A stretch of DNA of 64,000 bases from the NCBI GenBank assembly GCA_013399115.1, contig VXAA01006090.1, positions 122,546-186,545 on the forward strand, read 5' to 3'. Numbering within the stretch: the stretch's first letter is position 1; each line of letters starts with the position of its first letter. Position numbers and translations under genes: made by a program. This document shows, piece by piece, positions 52,441 through 64,000 of this stretch. Under the pieces are notes generated by a model that was given only the letters and a program-made list of their open reading frames with translations, had not been told where the DNA came from and did no database searches. This DNA is from Anseranas semipalmata (Eukaryota; Chordata; Aves; Anseriformes; Anseranatidae).

Positions 52441-53033
52441 CCAAGGGCTCTGGGTACTTCTATCAACATTTCATAGGAGAAGATTTTTTTTGACAGAGAA
52501 CACAAAAGCTGCTTTGTTGGAAGTCTGGACACTTTTTTCTACCTAATAAAAACATGAATAGAAGTGGGACCTCAGCAAGCATATGGCAGAAAGTCTGGAC
52601 TAACTGAAAAAAGGGGCCTAGAAGAGTTTGCTCTCTGTCATTCTCGAACGTGTTTACTGCTGGATGTATATGGTGTAAATAAGGAGTATGCAGAACAGGC
52701 CATAATGGAACATTGTTTATGTGCACATCCTGGCAAATGCATATACAGCACAGAGACTATTTCCAAGCAGAACATAAACACAAAGGGGGAGTGATGACAA
52801 ACAAGTATTCCAAGGCAAGAAAAATGTTATTCCATATACAAACCAAATAAACTAAAGTGGTTTCTCCCCTGCTAAGATCCAACTGGCAGCTCTCAGCTGC
52901 ACACACTATGTAGCTGTTAAAGAAATGAGAGACATCCCAGGCTTACTCGTTGGCTTTCTTTTTCTTCAGCGACCTCATTATGCTCCCAATATTAAAAAGA
53001 AAAACACAGTTAAGATTTTATTTTACTCTTTGC

Positions 53034-53051
53034 AAAAACAAAACAAAACAA
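53034..53051. repeat. (AAAAC)n microsatellite
   Basis: Three to four AAAAC units. Confidence 0.85.
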
Positions 53052-56000
53052 CCTTTTGTGTGGGCCTGAATAGGAGCTGGGGAGATAGAGCTGATGCCAA
53101 GTAAAGACCATAAGGATTTAAGGCACAGCTTTCCTAGTCTGAGTTCCCACTGAAAGATACACAGACATTTCTCTCTTCTGAAGGTCTCTCTCACAAACCT
53201 ATTACACGGCTTTAGTAAGTGACACCAGTGTGACAATAACTGAGAGGTTCTGTACTCCTGGCAGAATTTTTTTTCCTTTTAATCACTACTCACAGAAAGG
53301 AGGAGGGCTTATGAAACCCAAGTCCCTGCAATTTCAAGATAGCGAACCAGGGGATGAACTTTTTTTCTTTGCTTACTTTTGGAGAACGGAATATCATGCT
53401 TTTGACAGCTGCTATGTAAATAAATGGGAGTAATTTTATTCCTTTAAAACTAACTTCAAACACATACCCAAATAAAAGACGAAGAAAAGATGACAAGTAG
53501 GAAAACAGCCAGTAGAGTGACAATGAGAACCACAGAGAGTCAATTGATAAAGCAGAGCTTTTTACATAATTAATAGGCCTCTTTAGGACATTAGACACTG
53601 GAAGCTAGAGGCTTTACTAAAGGGATCATATGGGGTGTAGAACCAAAATATTGTGTGATGTCTTTCACAGAAAGGCAGAGTCAGCCTGTGATTTTAAATT
53701 ATTTTAAGATACTCAGAGCGTGCCTCACTTTCTCCAGAGTTCCAGGTCCAGACCAACAAAGCATGAAATAAAAGTTCAGAACTGGGACCAAAACCTGCAT
53801 GAAAGCTCTCTGCTAGTCTGTCAAAACCTGGATCCATACCTCCCACACTTCAGACTTTATGAAGCCTTGTGGCTTGGGTGCTTCACTCATTCAGAAGAGA
53901 TAAAGCCTATATTTGGGAATATTTGTAGCAACCTTACAATACATACACAATCTTGTAATGGAACCACATGGCTTTGTTCTTGGATTTTTCTTTTTTCAAA
54001 AAATACAAGACTGTTATATAAGACTGAAACAACCCTTACAAAGCCTCTCATCAGCCACTGGTTGAGCATTAATACTTCTGAATTAATGCCTCACTTTAGA
54101 ATCCAAAGGAGGCTTCTTTCACTTTTTTTTTCAAATCGCCCTTGAATGCACAAACACTCACCTCATTCCAACAAGATCTTACAGATGCCTGCCACTTGGG
54201 TTTATATTCAGCCATTTGCAGAGCTGTAGAGTCAGTACTGTTCTTTAGGAAACAAGACATTTCTAATAATTACTCCTTGCTAACCGATATCTAAAAGACT
54301 GCAGGAACTGTGCACTTGCACTATCAAATGCTGTTGGATGGACAGCACCTAAGCCCACCAGTTGTTACGGTGCCAGTCCTTAGGCAGCAAAAACCCATTC
54401 TCACAGGGAGAAAGAGCATGGACCACTTACAGCATAGTGACAACGAGGGTGCAGAGAAATGCCAATAGAAGCTGATGCGATCTTTCCTTATTACAGAAGC
54501 TATTTTTCATGGCTGAACACCCTTTGTGTATTAGCACTGTTGACCATATCGCGAGAAGTTCTGTAATGCCTGCTAGACTGGGCAGTGAAGCAGGACTGCA
54601 CCTCTGTCATGACAAAGCCTTCAGCTTCACAGGAGCTCCTGCCATGGGACACTGTATGGCAAAGAAGAGGATCTGTGATGGCTGTTGCAAAGCTGAGTCA
54701 CAGTGGATGTTTTGATGATTTTAAATAAAAGGCTTTTTTTGTTGTTGTTAAAACTCTACCTCTTATCTCCCCACACTCCCTTAAAGAAAGGCATTAAAGC
54801 ATGAGAAGAATCTTAAATAGTTTTGCCAAATCTCTCAACTTCATAGTGAGATTTAAAAAACCTTTTTCTTCTCTTTACTTAAGTTTCAGCAGTCAAGTGA
54901 GGACCTCAGTTTTCATTTAAGAAGTCTTCGTATTTCAGGATCCAGAAGAATGGCCTATAAACATGCCTAGGCTGGCATATCGAAAGGCTAGGAAACTAAA
55001 GGATAAGGAAGAAACACTCTAAATTAATACCATTAAGCATTTCAAGCTGTATACCAGTGTTATGATTTATTTTACATTTGGGGAAGGGAATACTAAGTAA
55101 GTCAGAAATACAAGAGTGAATTCAGAGCTTGCCAAAGAGGCATCACAAATGTACTGAAAACGCTCTGAGACAAGGAGCTCTGCGTGCCTAACTAATTATC
55201 ATCCATGCTGCTATCCTGCACATTGTGGTTTACTAGATAGCTATATGAAAATAGTATTCTTTATACACTCCCCCCATCTTCCTTTAAATTAAAATTGACT
55301 TGTTATTTTAACCCTACTCAAGTATGTAATATAGTGATGACTGTAAATCTTGATGATCACAAAATCCCTTTGATTTATCCCTTAGTTTACTATCCTTAAC
55401 AAACATAATCCTAAAAACAGCACAGTGGAAGATCTTATAGGCCTGCAAATGATGGAGGGGAAGCAGGGAATGACTATATACATCAAGCTACAGCTTCAGG
55501 GCTCATGACTTTCCTGTTGAGAGGCTTTCTGAATACTGCTAATAAGGTACTGTCAATGGGACCAGAAGCATTTCTTCATAAAAAAAGGCCTTCAGTGTGG
55601 AAAGAAAAATTTTCCAGAAAAAATTTAATAAAAAGCTTATAGATATGGGATCTGAATCTAACAATAGACATAAGTATCTCCAAATACATAGGAAAACATG
55701 AACATTATTAAAGGTGGCATGTCCATCTCCCCCCCAGGATCTGAAGTCATGATCATGACAGCATGCTCAAAGCTTATGTGAACACACTAGACCTAGCTCT
55801 AAACTACGAGTGACCATATGGCAATAGCCACTTCAGAACAGGCAAAAAAATACATTTTTTTTTTCTGCTCGGTATTCCACACTGCCATAGCCACACTTTG
55901 CAAGAAAATACATGCATATCTATGTTGACATTTTAGCAAAGTTCACCTGCATTGTCTATCAGCCTTGGCATTAGCCAAGGTGCAGCCACAACCCTGCAAC

Positions 56001-59000
56001 ACAGCTGACCCTCAGATCATTTTGGGAACCTGTGTCCAAACAACATCTTAGCTCAAACTCTCCCTCATGAATTCTGGAGGATCTATGCACAGACACAGCT
56101 GTTCCTCTTGAATATACCTATATTCATAAATATAACGGGCCAGAGCTCATTTCAAGCCCTGATGCGCAGCTTGCATTCGAAGCATCTCCCACTGAACTAG
56201 AGCATTGGCTTGTGGATACCTGCGGGGATGGTTCCTAACACATCTGTCCCCTGAAACAGGCCTGGCATTGCTGGGGAGAGCATCCCTGTAAGCTAACCAT
56301 CAGGATGGACAACTCACAGGACAGCACTTTGGTCCATGCCCTGAGCCTGCTTGCTTTTCTGATAGCCTCAGAAGCCCTGCAGCACCCAAGCTCTAACCAG
56401 CAACGTGGATAGGAAGCCTGTAAGGTCACTCTCAAGGAATTCTCACCATACTGTAGTGGAGAAAGAGGCTGCGTGACTAGGTGTGAGACTTCAAGCCCAC
56501 ATTAATACCACAGGAGAAATGCTGAAAGCAGGAACTGTGGCAGGCACCATCTTTCCAAGCAACACTGCTAGCATAGGGCTGGAATCTTGGCTTGAGTACT
56601 CTTTGCTGTCTCTGGAACCATCCAGTTTGAAGAATGTCTCATTAATGACATGCAACATTCTCATCTCCTCATTCAACCCACCCAAGGAACCTGCTAAGCA
56701 ATTTTCAGGACCTATCCAAAATTTTTGAAAGCTTCCAATTGTCTTACCTGCTTGCCTGTCATTTTTATGTTGTTTTGCACTGCATAATATTTAGGCACAT
56801 TTGCAAGATATCAGAGCCCTCAGTGACATCATCTTCTTCTAGAGTACAGATATTGAGAGAGATCAGATGAAAGGGGGAAGGGATCTTCTTGTTCTTTCCT
56901 GTCTGTACCTCCCAAATGGTCCCAGCTTAAGTAGCAGTGATGCAATGACTCTTTCGATGATGTTCTCGCAGAGTCAAAAATTTGGAAAATATCCTTTTAG
57001 CACATCAAGAGGACAGTTTATCACATAGGAATTCTGGTTACCTATTTGGAGTTTAATTGCAACCACAGGATGTCTCTTAATATCCCTACTGGCATATTAA
57101 ACTGTAGCTAAGGTTACTAGTCACACTTTAACAAGTTCATTAAAAAGGCTACAATAAGATCTTGAGTACAGTGAAAGTTTTGCTGTTTTCTCATAAGGAG
57201 AAGAAAGAATGCCATCCTGGTTAGTAAAAAAGGCTATATTTCCCTTAAGAGTAAAGTTTGATGTTGGCACAACCCAGATGCCCATGCTTATCACACCCAT
57301 AACAAATTCTCTTCTGGGAGGGTCCTACCCCATCTTCTCTCATCAGCTGGGTCTCAATTCTGTCTAACCATTAGTCATTACAGTCATCATTAACCTTGCC
57401 CCCGCCTAGCTAATGGAAGAACTTTAGCCAAAAAGGCAACTTTTTTCATGTGCCTCATATGCACTCCTTACCCTGCCTTGGACGTCCTCTGTCAAGATGG
57501 ACAGAAGCCCTTTGAGGACAAGGATGTTGGTCACCTAGCCAAGATACGCACATCTGCTCTTATATCCTTCTGGAACAATACCTCTAGATAAGTCTCCTCA
57601 TCCTGAAGGCCTTCCTCACCCTGAAAATGCCAGAAGGGAAGGGGTATGCTGCGTAGCAGGTGGCATGAAGGCCTACCTCCCAGCACAAGCAAAGACAGCC
57701 AAGGCCAGCTAGTCCTTGGATTTACCCTTTATCCCTCAGGGACAACATGGGACATAGCACAGCATGGTGTAGAGCTGAGAGCTACAGACAAGAGAACGAA
57801 ATCCTTTAAATGGCCTCACCTTCCAGTAGCAACCTTTGAAATGTCTACTTCACCATGTAGCTGATATTCAAAAAGGAAAAAGCTGACGTAATCAGTCACA
57901 ACTGTGCAGCTTTGAGCGAAGGGGACTTCTAACGGTAAAATCTCTACACCTAAACCTGTCAGAGGCACCATGCTATTGTACCTTCCTTATCTCTCACATA
58001 TTCAGCACATTAAAATGAGACCTGTTAGTGAACAGGACTGATGGCAAATACTTTATCACTAAATACAAGCATTCAAACTAAGGCAGCTCTGCAGGTTGAC
58101 AATCTGGGCTTAAACACCCTCCTGAACTAACCATGCTGCTCCCAAAAACTGTGAAAGAAATATGAAACTTATGTAAAAAAGTCATAATTTGCAGAGAAGT
58201 ACAATGGAGTCATTTAACAGATCTTCTCTCAAATAAGATTTTTTTAACCATTTTTGTGAACTTTATTCTGATCTCCAAATAGATAATCTGTCAGGTCTAC
58301 ATGGCCTTTCCATTGCTGATAATATTACGTTCAGATATATGAGGTAGAGGATGGCCTGCTTGTTTCAAGTCCTAATTGTCAATTTTAGTGGGCGGTTAGT
58401 ATGAAAATTTGCAGTCCTGTGTTACTGAAAAAAAGCACATGCAGAATTATACATGTAGAATTTCTTCATCTTTCTAAAGCATTTTTCATTGCTATTTATG
58501 TTTTAAATTCATGTGCTTTCAAAGCCAAGTACATTCCACAGGAGCAAAAGATTTAAGAGCTGTGTTGTTGTTGTTTTTACGAGTTAGGAATACTGGAAGT
58601 GCTCAGTCTATAGGGAAGTCAGCGCAGTTTGAAAAGTGGATGGATAAACATCTTTATTGCCACAGCAAATGAAACTTGATACTGACTTTTCTTATCCATA
58701 TTGCAGATGTCATATCAAGTTACACAGATGTAAAACTACTGGAAATAATAGTTACTCTGAATTACTGCTAGTCAAATATAGTAGAATTTGGCCTGACACA
58801 AAGTCAGGAAAACAACTATGCAACTGCATATAGAAATTAAAATAGTAACATTATACATATTTTACTTAAGAAGACTATGAAAAATTTGCTGCTCAACTCC
58901 CTGGGTCAAAAGCATTCTGAGAGTAGGTTTTTAGATGGCATGATGTAGTATTAGTATGAATTTAGGCCTACATTTTCAAACCAGGCATTTAAAGCTATAA

Positions 59001-62000
59001 TACATACCTTGGTGGGTATCAAGTACCCATCGTTCATATATACATTGATAACCACTAAGGTGGATAGATGGCACTCTAGTAGTGAATTCTAGGGATGCAA
59101 CTCCTGGCGGTGTCAAATTAGACTACTATGTTGCTGACCCACAATCACAAGAAACAACCAGAAAAACCGAGGGTCATGGGAGATACTCAACTTCATAAAT
59201 ATGGAAACAGTAACAAGGCTTGGTTAATTTGGGCTATAGTGATCTACAACATATCATGGGTATCACTTTTTAATGAGACAAAAAAAAAAGTCATCTCAAC
59301 TCACAAAATAAATGGGAGTCCTAAAAATCAAGAGAAAGAAGCACAGCAATTACATTTACGCCAATGGAGAGAAGTACCAAAAGAAGTAATGTTTTTTTGT
59401 TGTTGTAGTTTTTCTTTTCGGACAGCTTTGTTTATAAACAGGATAGAAAAACACTGCAGCAGGCTTGAACACAATGTTTTTCTTTAAGGTGATCTCTATC
59501 TACTACAAAAGTAATTTACCTTTCCATTATCAGTCTTTAATCTTTCAGGAAAGTTTTTAGGACCAAGTAAGTTTCTAATCTTGGATACCGTCTGTGTGAC
59601 GCATTCAAAGAGAAACCCTGAGAGCCCAGGCTCCTTCAATCAATTGCGTTCAGTGCAGTGCTGGATTTCCTGTTTGTTTGCTTTTGGCCTCACTGCAGAT
59701 TGGTTCAAGACTCGGGGTCGAACTCAGCTGCAGAGATAATGCAAAACCAGAGCGCTTCTTTTCCTCTGGCTGCTGAGGAAATCCCTGCTTTAGATTAGAA
59801 AATAACTGATGATTGTGTGTCCCTGTATGCTTTGGAGTAGGGCCCCTTATTTTATCTACATGGCAGCTACCTGTCAACGTGTGGTGCTTGGAGTAGCGCA
59901 CTGGGAGTTCATACACACCAAGACTATCTAAACAGACCATTAAGTGCTAGTAAAGTAACACATGTGAACGACAGGTCAATAAATTTTAAACAACTTATGT
60001 TCGCTGCAAAGACCTGGCTGTTTCAGAATGAGCTGTGTTTACATAAAATCAATTTTTACAAGCATCTAAATAATTAGGGAATATACTGCAATAATAATTG
60101 TATTCTGAGTTCAATATAATAGTTCCAAAGGAATTCAGTGAATCCCTTGCTTGTTTACTCATTTCTGTCTCTTTTCCACAGGTCTAGCTTCTTAAATAGC
60201 ACTTCATCTTTACAGAAAATGCTCGAGTTCCAACTTGTGTCCAAATAAGAAGGAATTGTTACTTTTTATGCTAATGTGCCCTAACGCTCATGCCTCTGCA
60301 TACACATCTACAAAATGACCAAGAGGTCAGCAATTCATAATTCTAACATATGTTGTTATTTTCACCCCTTCTAACAATATTTTTGAAAGCCACCCTTTTA
60401 AAATCAACCAATTTCCTCAGCACAACCTACGCATGCACAGAAAGTTGGAATTAACACGCATTCAATTTTGCATCAAAAGATTGGATGAAATGATGGTTGA
60501 GACCTCAGCTTTCTGATCTTTATACAATTTCAGTCTATTAATTAAAAAGCTGCATATGTGTACTCAAATAAACATACACACATGCTGCATGCACTTGCAC
60601 CCAATTGCAAGTGGATGGCAAATAAAAGAACCCAAATTTCACAATAAAGACGAAACTAAATGTTATCCGTAGCTACAATGGCAAAGGCACTGGCAAACTG
60701 ATTTACAGGGCTGAGTTTCCACTTCATTTTTGTTGCTTTTCAGCTACAGGCAAAAGACTTTAGCATGTTGTGAATACTATAAATTCACATTTGCCACAAG
60801 AACCCATGATGCCATCTGTTCCCTAGAGCGTTTACATAAAGTATGCCAATGCAAACCATCTGCAAACTGTTCTTGCATGTGAATTCTTGTGATAATGCAA
60901 TGTGGTACATTTGCAATTTCAAACGGAGACCACTTGAGCTTCTTTGTAATTGCCATGCCTGAATCAGATGTTCTATAGAAACCTCTTTAGAGCAGGATTG
61001 TGGGGTATTTTGTTGGTGGTTTTGCTGATGTCCTTGATGTTAACTCTTTACCATTGTTTTCTGGTTTCATTACTGCAAGATAATGGTGTGCCTTAAGATA
61101 AGGGTGAGAGGAGGGAACACAGAAGCAGGTCACCTTCCATCCCCTTGAGCTAAGAGCTTTGAAAAAGATCCTCAGCATTTTGGAAACAAAAAGAGAGCAA
61201 GACCTTGCTACTTCTGTTACGAATTGGATTGTATGAACTGTACCAGACAACTGCAGGGTTGCAAAGCACTGTGACTCTTTTTCTCCATTGTAGAATTACA
61301 TCTCAGCTTTATCTTTCATCTTTCATAATTAAAAATCCTGTATTCTCATTATTTTAAAAAGTTGATGTGAAACAAAATGACTAGGAACTACACGCTGATA
61401 CGCCCTTATATTCTGATTGGCAGTGGAATGACTCAGAAATAGTAATGGTGCAAAAGATCTGTGGGTATGTGTCTGTACAAACAGCAGAAATCCCTTCTGG
61501 ATCCCCGTTGAACTCTTTGCTAATCAGCTAAAATATTGAGCCTATAGACCATTTTCCAGGTTTCTCTAGTTGGTATCTATATTCAATAGCAAACTCCCTC
61601 CCCACCCAGTGAATTTAAATGCAGAATTTCCTAACTTGGGTCAAAACAGCTGCATGAGCAATCTGCGTGTGGGGGTTCTGACTCCTTTACTGAGTTACTA
61701 TACAAAAGAGCGGCCAAAATCAACATCTAATCATATTTCTTCACATAGTATAATTTCACGATTCTGCTGCTACTTCGCTCTTCCCCACTACTCAAACGTG
61801 CCACTGCCTTTGGTAAAAACCACTTGGGAAAACTAAGGTCTCACTGCGGGTTTGCGTGACGCCCTCAATCAGCCGGCGCGACGCATGCCAGCGCTCGGTG
61901 CACACGCCGGGGCTGCCTGCTCTCTCCAGCGCCGAGCCCAGCTGACGCCCGTGCATTAACTGGTGCTTGAAGAGCATATTATAGACTGACTGTAGAAACG

Positions 62001-64000
62001 ATTAGCAATTCTTAAAAGATTCAATCAGCTTGTAATTTGGTTCAGTCTGCCCTCGTGCTTTGTGAAAATGACTGTCAGTCTGGATCTCCCCCACTCTGGG
62101 ATGGCTAGTGCTGGGAAATATTCTCATCAGCAATCCCCATGCACCAGCCTCCTAACTAAATCCTAATAAAACTAGCTCTGAGATTTTAATTTCCATCACT
62201 CACCTACTCCAGACAATGTTAAACATTGTGAAGGGTGACATGCTTGATATAATTAACTATGACTGATAGTTTTCATTTGTTTAAGTGCAGAGGCCTTATT
62301 TTCCATCATCTCCTTTTTAGCAGAAAAGAAGGCAAGCACTTACATACATGGTGCACCTCACATACCTCCTGCTATTTCTATAGCTAGCAAGTGCTAATTT
62401 TTAGTGCTAACTCTGCCTCTTTCTTTAGCAAGCCTTCTTCCTAGCTCCCTTCTGAGCCTCGGGGACTGGTGCTCACCCCTAGGCTGTTTTCCAGAATGGG
62501 TTATGCTGTGCTTTGTTGGAGATTTCAGCATGCTCAAAATTTATGCAAAAGAGATGATCAAAGTTGTAGGAATACCTGAGCTTCTATCTCTGCCCATAGC
62601 TCACTTTCACTGAGCAAGCCCCAACAGCATCTGTCATTAACACAATGTATTGCTTTGCTCAGACATCTGTGGGTCACATTATTTCATGACAAGGCTGCAG
62701 CAAAAGGGGAAAGTAAAACTGAGGCAGGTTATTAATCACTTACTCACTGTTTCCTGTACAACATAGAGGAAATAATCAAGCAGTTGGGTTATAAAGGGAG
62801 ATTCCTGAGAAACAAAAATATGCAGTTCATTTAATGCATTGCAGGAGGCTGTGTGATAGAGGCAGATTCAGTTTGTGGAAATTTGGCTTTATCTTATTTA
62901 CAAGATTAAGTAACTAACAACAGCTGCCACATCTAAATGAGGGCACGATGGCATTCTCCCAGCCCCCGAGAAGAGCAGCTCCTCAGATGTACAAAGTTGT
63001 CTTCATTCATATCCAAAAAGCACATGGTTTGATCCAGAGCAGGTGGAGTGATCCCAAAACTACACTCAGTGATATTACACTACCAGGAACATAGATCTGG
63101 AGGGAATTTGCCACGTATAAATTAATGCCAGCCTTAACTGGAATAACTTTGACACATCGATATATGCAGCTGTGTCCTCACTGGGGAGTTTCCTGGCTAC
63201 ATATGATTTTACACATCTGTCAGCTTTAAATCAGCGATCCAAATATAGGCTGAAACACGCCAGAACGCTGTGGCAATTTGCCCCTTTCCCCTGGGCCCAT
63301 AAAGCACTAAACGGGCAGAGGCTCATCAGCGATGGGTCAAGTCCTGATCTCACCTGCACCCCATGGTCCTGTCTACCTCAGTGGTGCAGAAGGGGAGTCA
63401 ACGAAAACAAAGCTGCAACCCATTTTTTAAACCTTTTTTTTTTTCCCCTTTTCCAGCCTGCAGCAGACTCAGCTTTTCTCCATTATATTCTGCCATGCAA
63501 ATTGAAAACCGTACACTATTTCCTGCCAGCAATGTGGAAAGTCAAAGGGTACACAGCATCAGTGACAGTGAATATTGAATTGAACGAGACGGTGTTCTGA
63601 ATCACTGTTTCTGAGATAAATAAGGGAGATAAAATCCCCTTCAAAGAATTTTCTACAGCTGCATTTAAGCCATCACCCAAAGCACAACAGAGGCTGCTTA
63701 CACAGAAAGAAGGATATGGGGGCAGCATTTTGTGGTTTTGCATGGGTTTTTGCTACACTAGGAGAACAAGGTTGAGAACTGTTATAAATTTCCAATAAAT
63801 CTGTCGATTTATACAAGGCATTTCTAATACTGCCTAACTCCTCTATTAGCTTTGCAGGACAGCAAAGGCCCATCTCTATTTCTGCGAAGCTCCCATGAAT
63901 TTCCAACGGAAGAAGACAGTATTCTAAGACACACAGAGGATCGGCATGCCAGTACACTGCACTGTAAGATGCTTTGCACTTCAATGCTGATTTAGTTAAA

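Larger units (their letters stand above)
41851..64000. other. Upstream non-coding region (intergenic or 5' intron of longer RARB transcripts)
   Basis: About 22 kb of mostly AT-rich DNA. I found no exon matching the RAR-beta-1/3 first exon, no other gene and no RNA gene. In mammals the P1 promoter lies far upstream of P2, so this may be an intron of P1-derived transcripts. It holds microsatellites, a perfect palindrome, a hairpin and a MIR-like repeat (listed separately), plus a small CpG-containing patch at about 61855-61950. Frames at 53720-54145 and 63172-63600 (plus) are unsupported. Confidence 0.6.

Noticed and set aside
53720..54145. 141-codon plus-strand frame
   Set aside because: No recognisable domain, no CpG-rich promoter nearby and AT-rich surroundings. 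It is not supported as a gene.
63172..63600. 142-codon plus-strand frame
   Set aside because: It includes a poly-T-derived Phe run and matches no family I know. Treated as chance.
40400..64000. Expected first exon of RAR-beta-1/3 (promoter P1)
   Set aside because: No minus-strand frame resembling that N-terminus was seen. In mammals it lies much farther upstream.

Overview
This is a vertebrate nuclear genome window, almost certainly from a bird. It holds the 5' half of the retinoic acid receptor beta gene (RARB) on the minus strand. Two things support this: a diverged CR1-type LINE tail (about 22551-22850), the typical avian retrotransposon, and two spliced coding exons whose translation matches RAR-beta isoform 2. 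Most of the window is intron and upstream DNA with no protein genes. Nearly all other long reading frames are chance openings in GC-rich or homopolymer-rich DNA.

Layout in the direction of RARB transcription (high to low coordinates). 64000-41850: AT-rich non-coding DNA upstream of the P2 promoter, with a perfect 20-bp palindrome, a MIR-like old SINE and simple repeats. 41850-40440: GC-rich upstream flank. 40435-40361: the compact RARB P2 promoter, with a CRE-like site, an accessory hormone half-site, the DR5 retinoic acid response element (beta-RARE) and a TATA box. About 40337-39876: a long 5' leader with six upstream ORFs, the last overlapping the true start. 39875-39719: first coding exon (isoform-specific A domain, 52 codons). 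39718-15449: a 24.3-kb intron with a strong CpG island at 34850-35330, the CR1 fragment, a MIR-like element, a diverged tandem duplication and a small assembly gap. 15448-15300: the 149-nt exon encoding the B region and first zinc finger. 15299-1: the start of the next intron, which continues past the window edge. The exon for the second zinc finger was not found.

How the parts work together: liganded RAR/RXR binds the DR5 element a few bases upstream of the TATA box and induces the receptor's own gene, while the uORF-rich leader is expected to restrain translation. No wholly new system is evident. The observations most worth checking are a splice-bounded, phase-0 open block of 279 nt at 1220-942 that overlaps a DR2-type RAR half-site pair, an unexplained intronic CpG island with a plus-strand splice donor, and the nested uORF arrangement.
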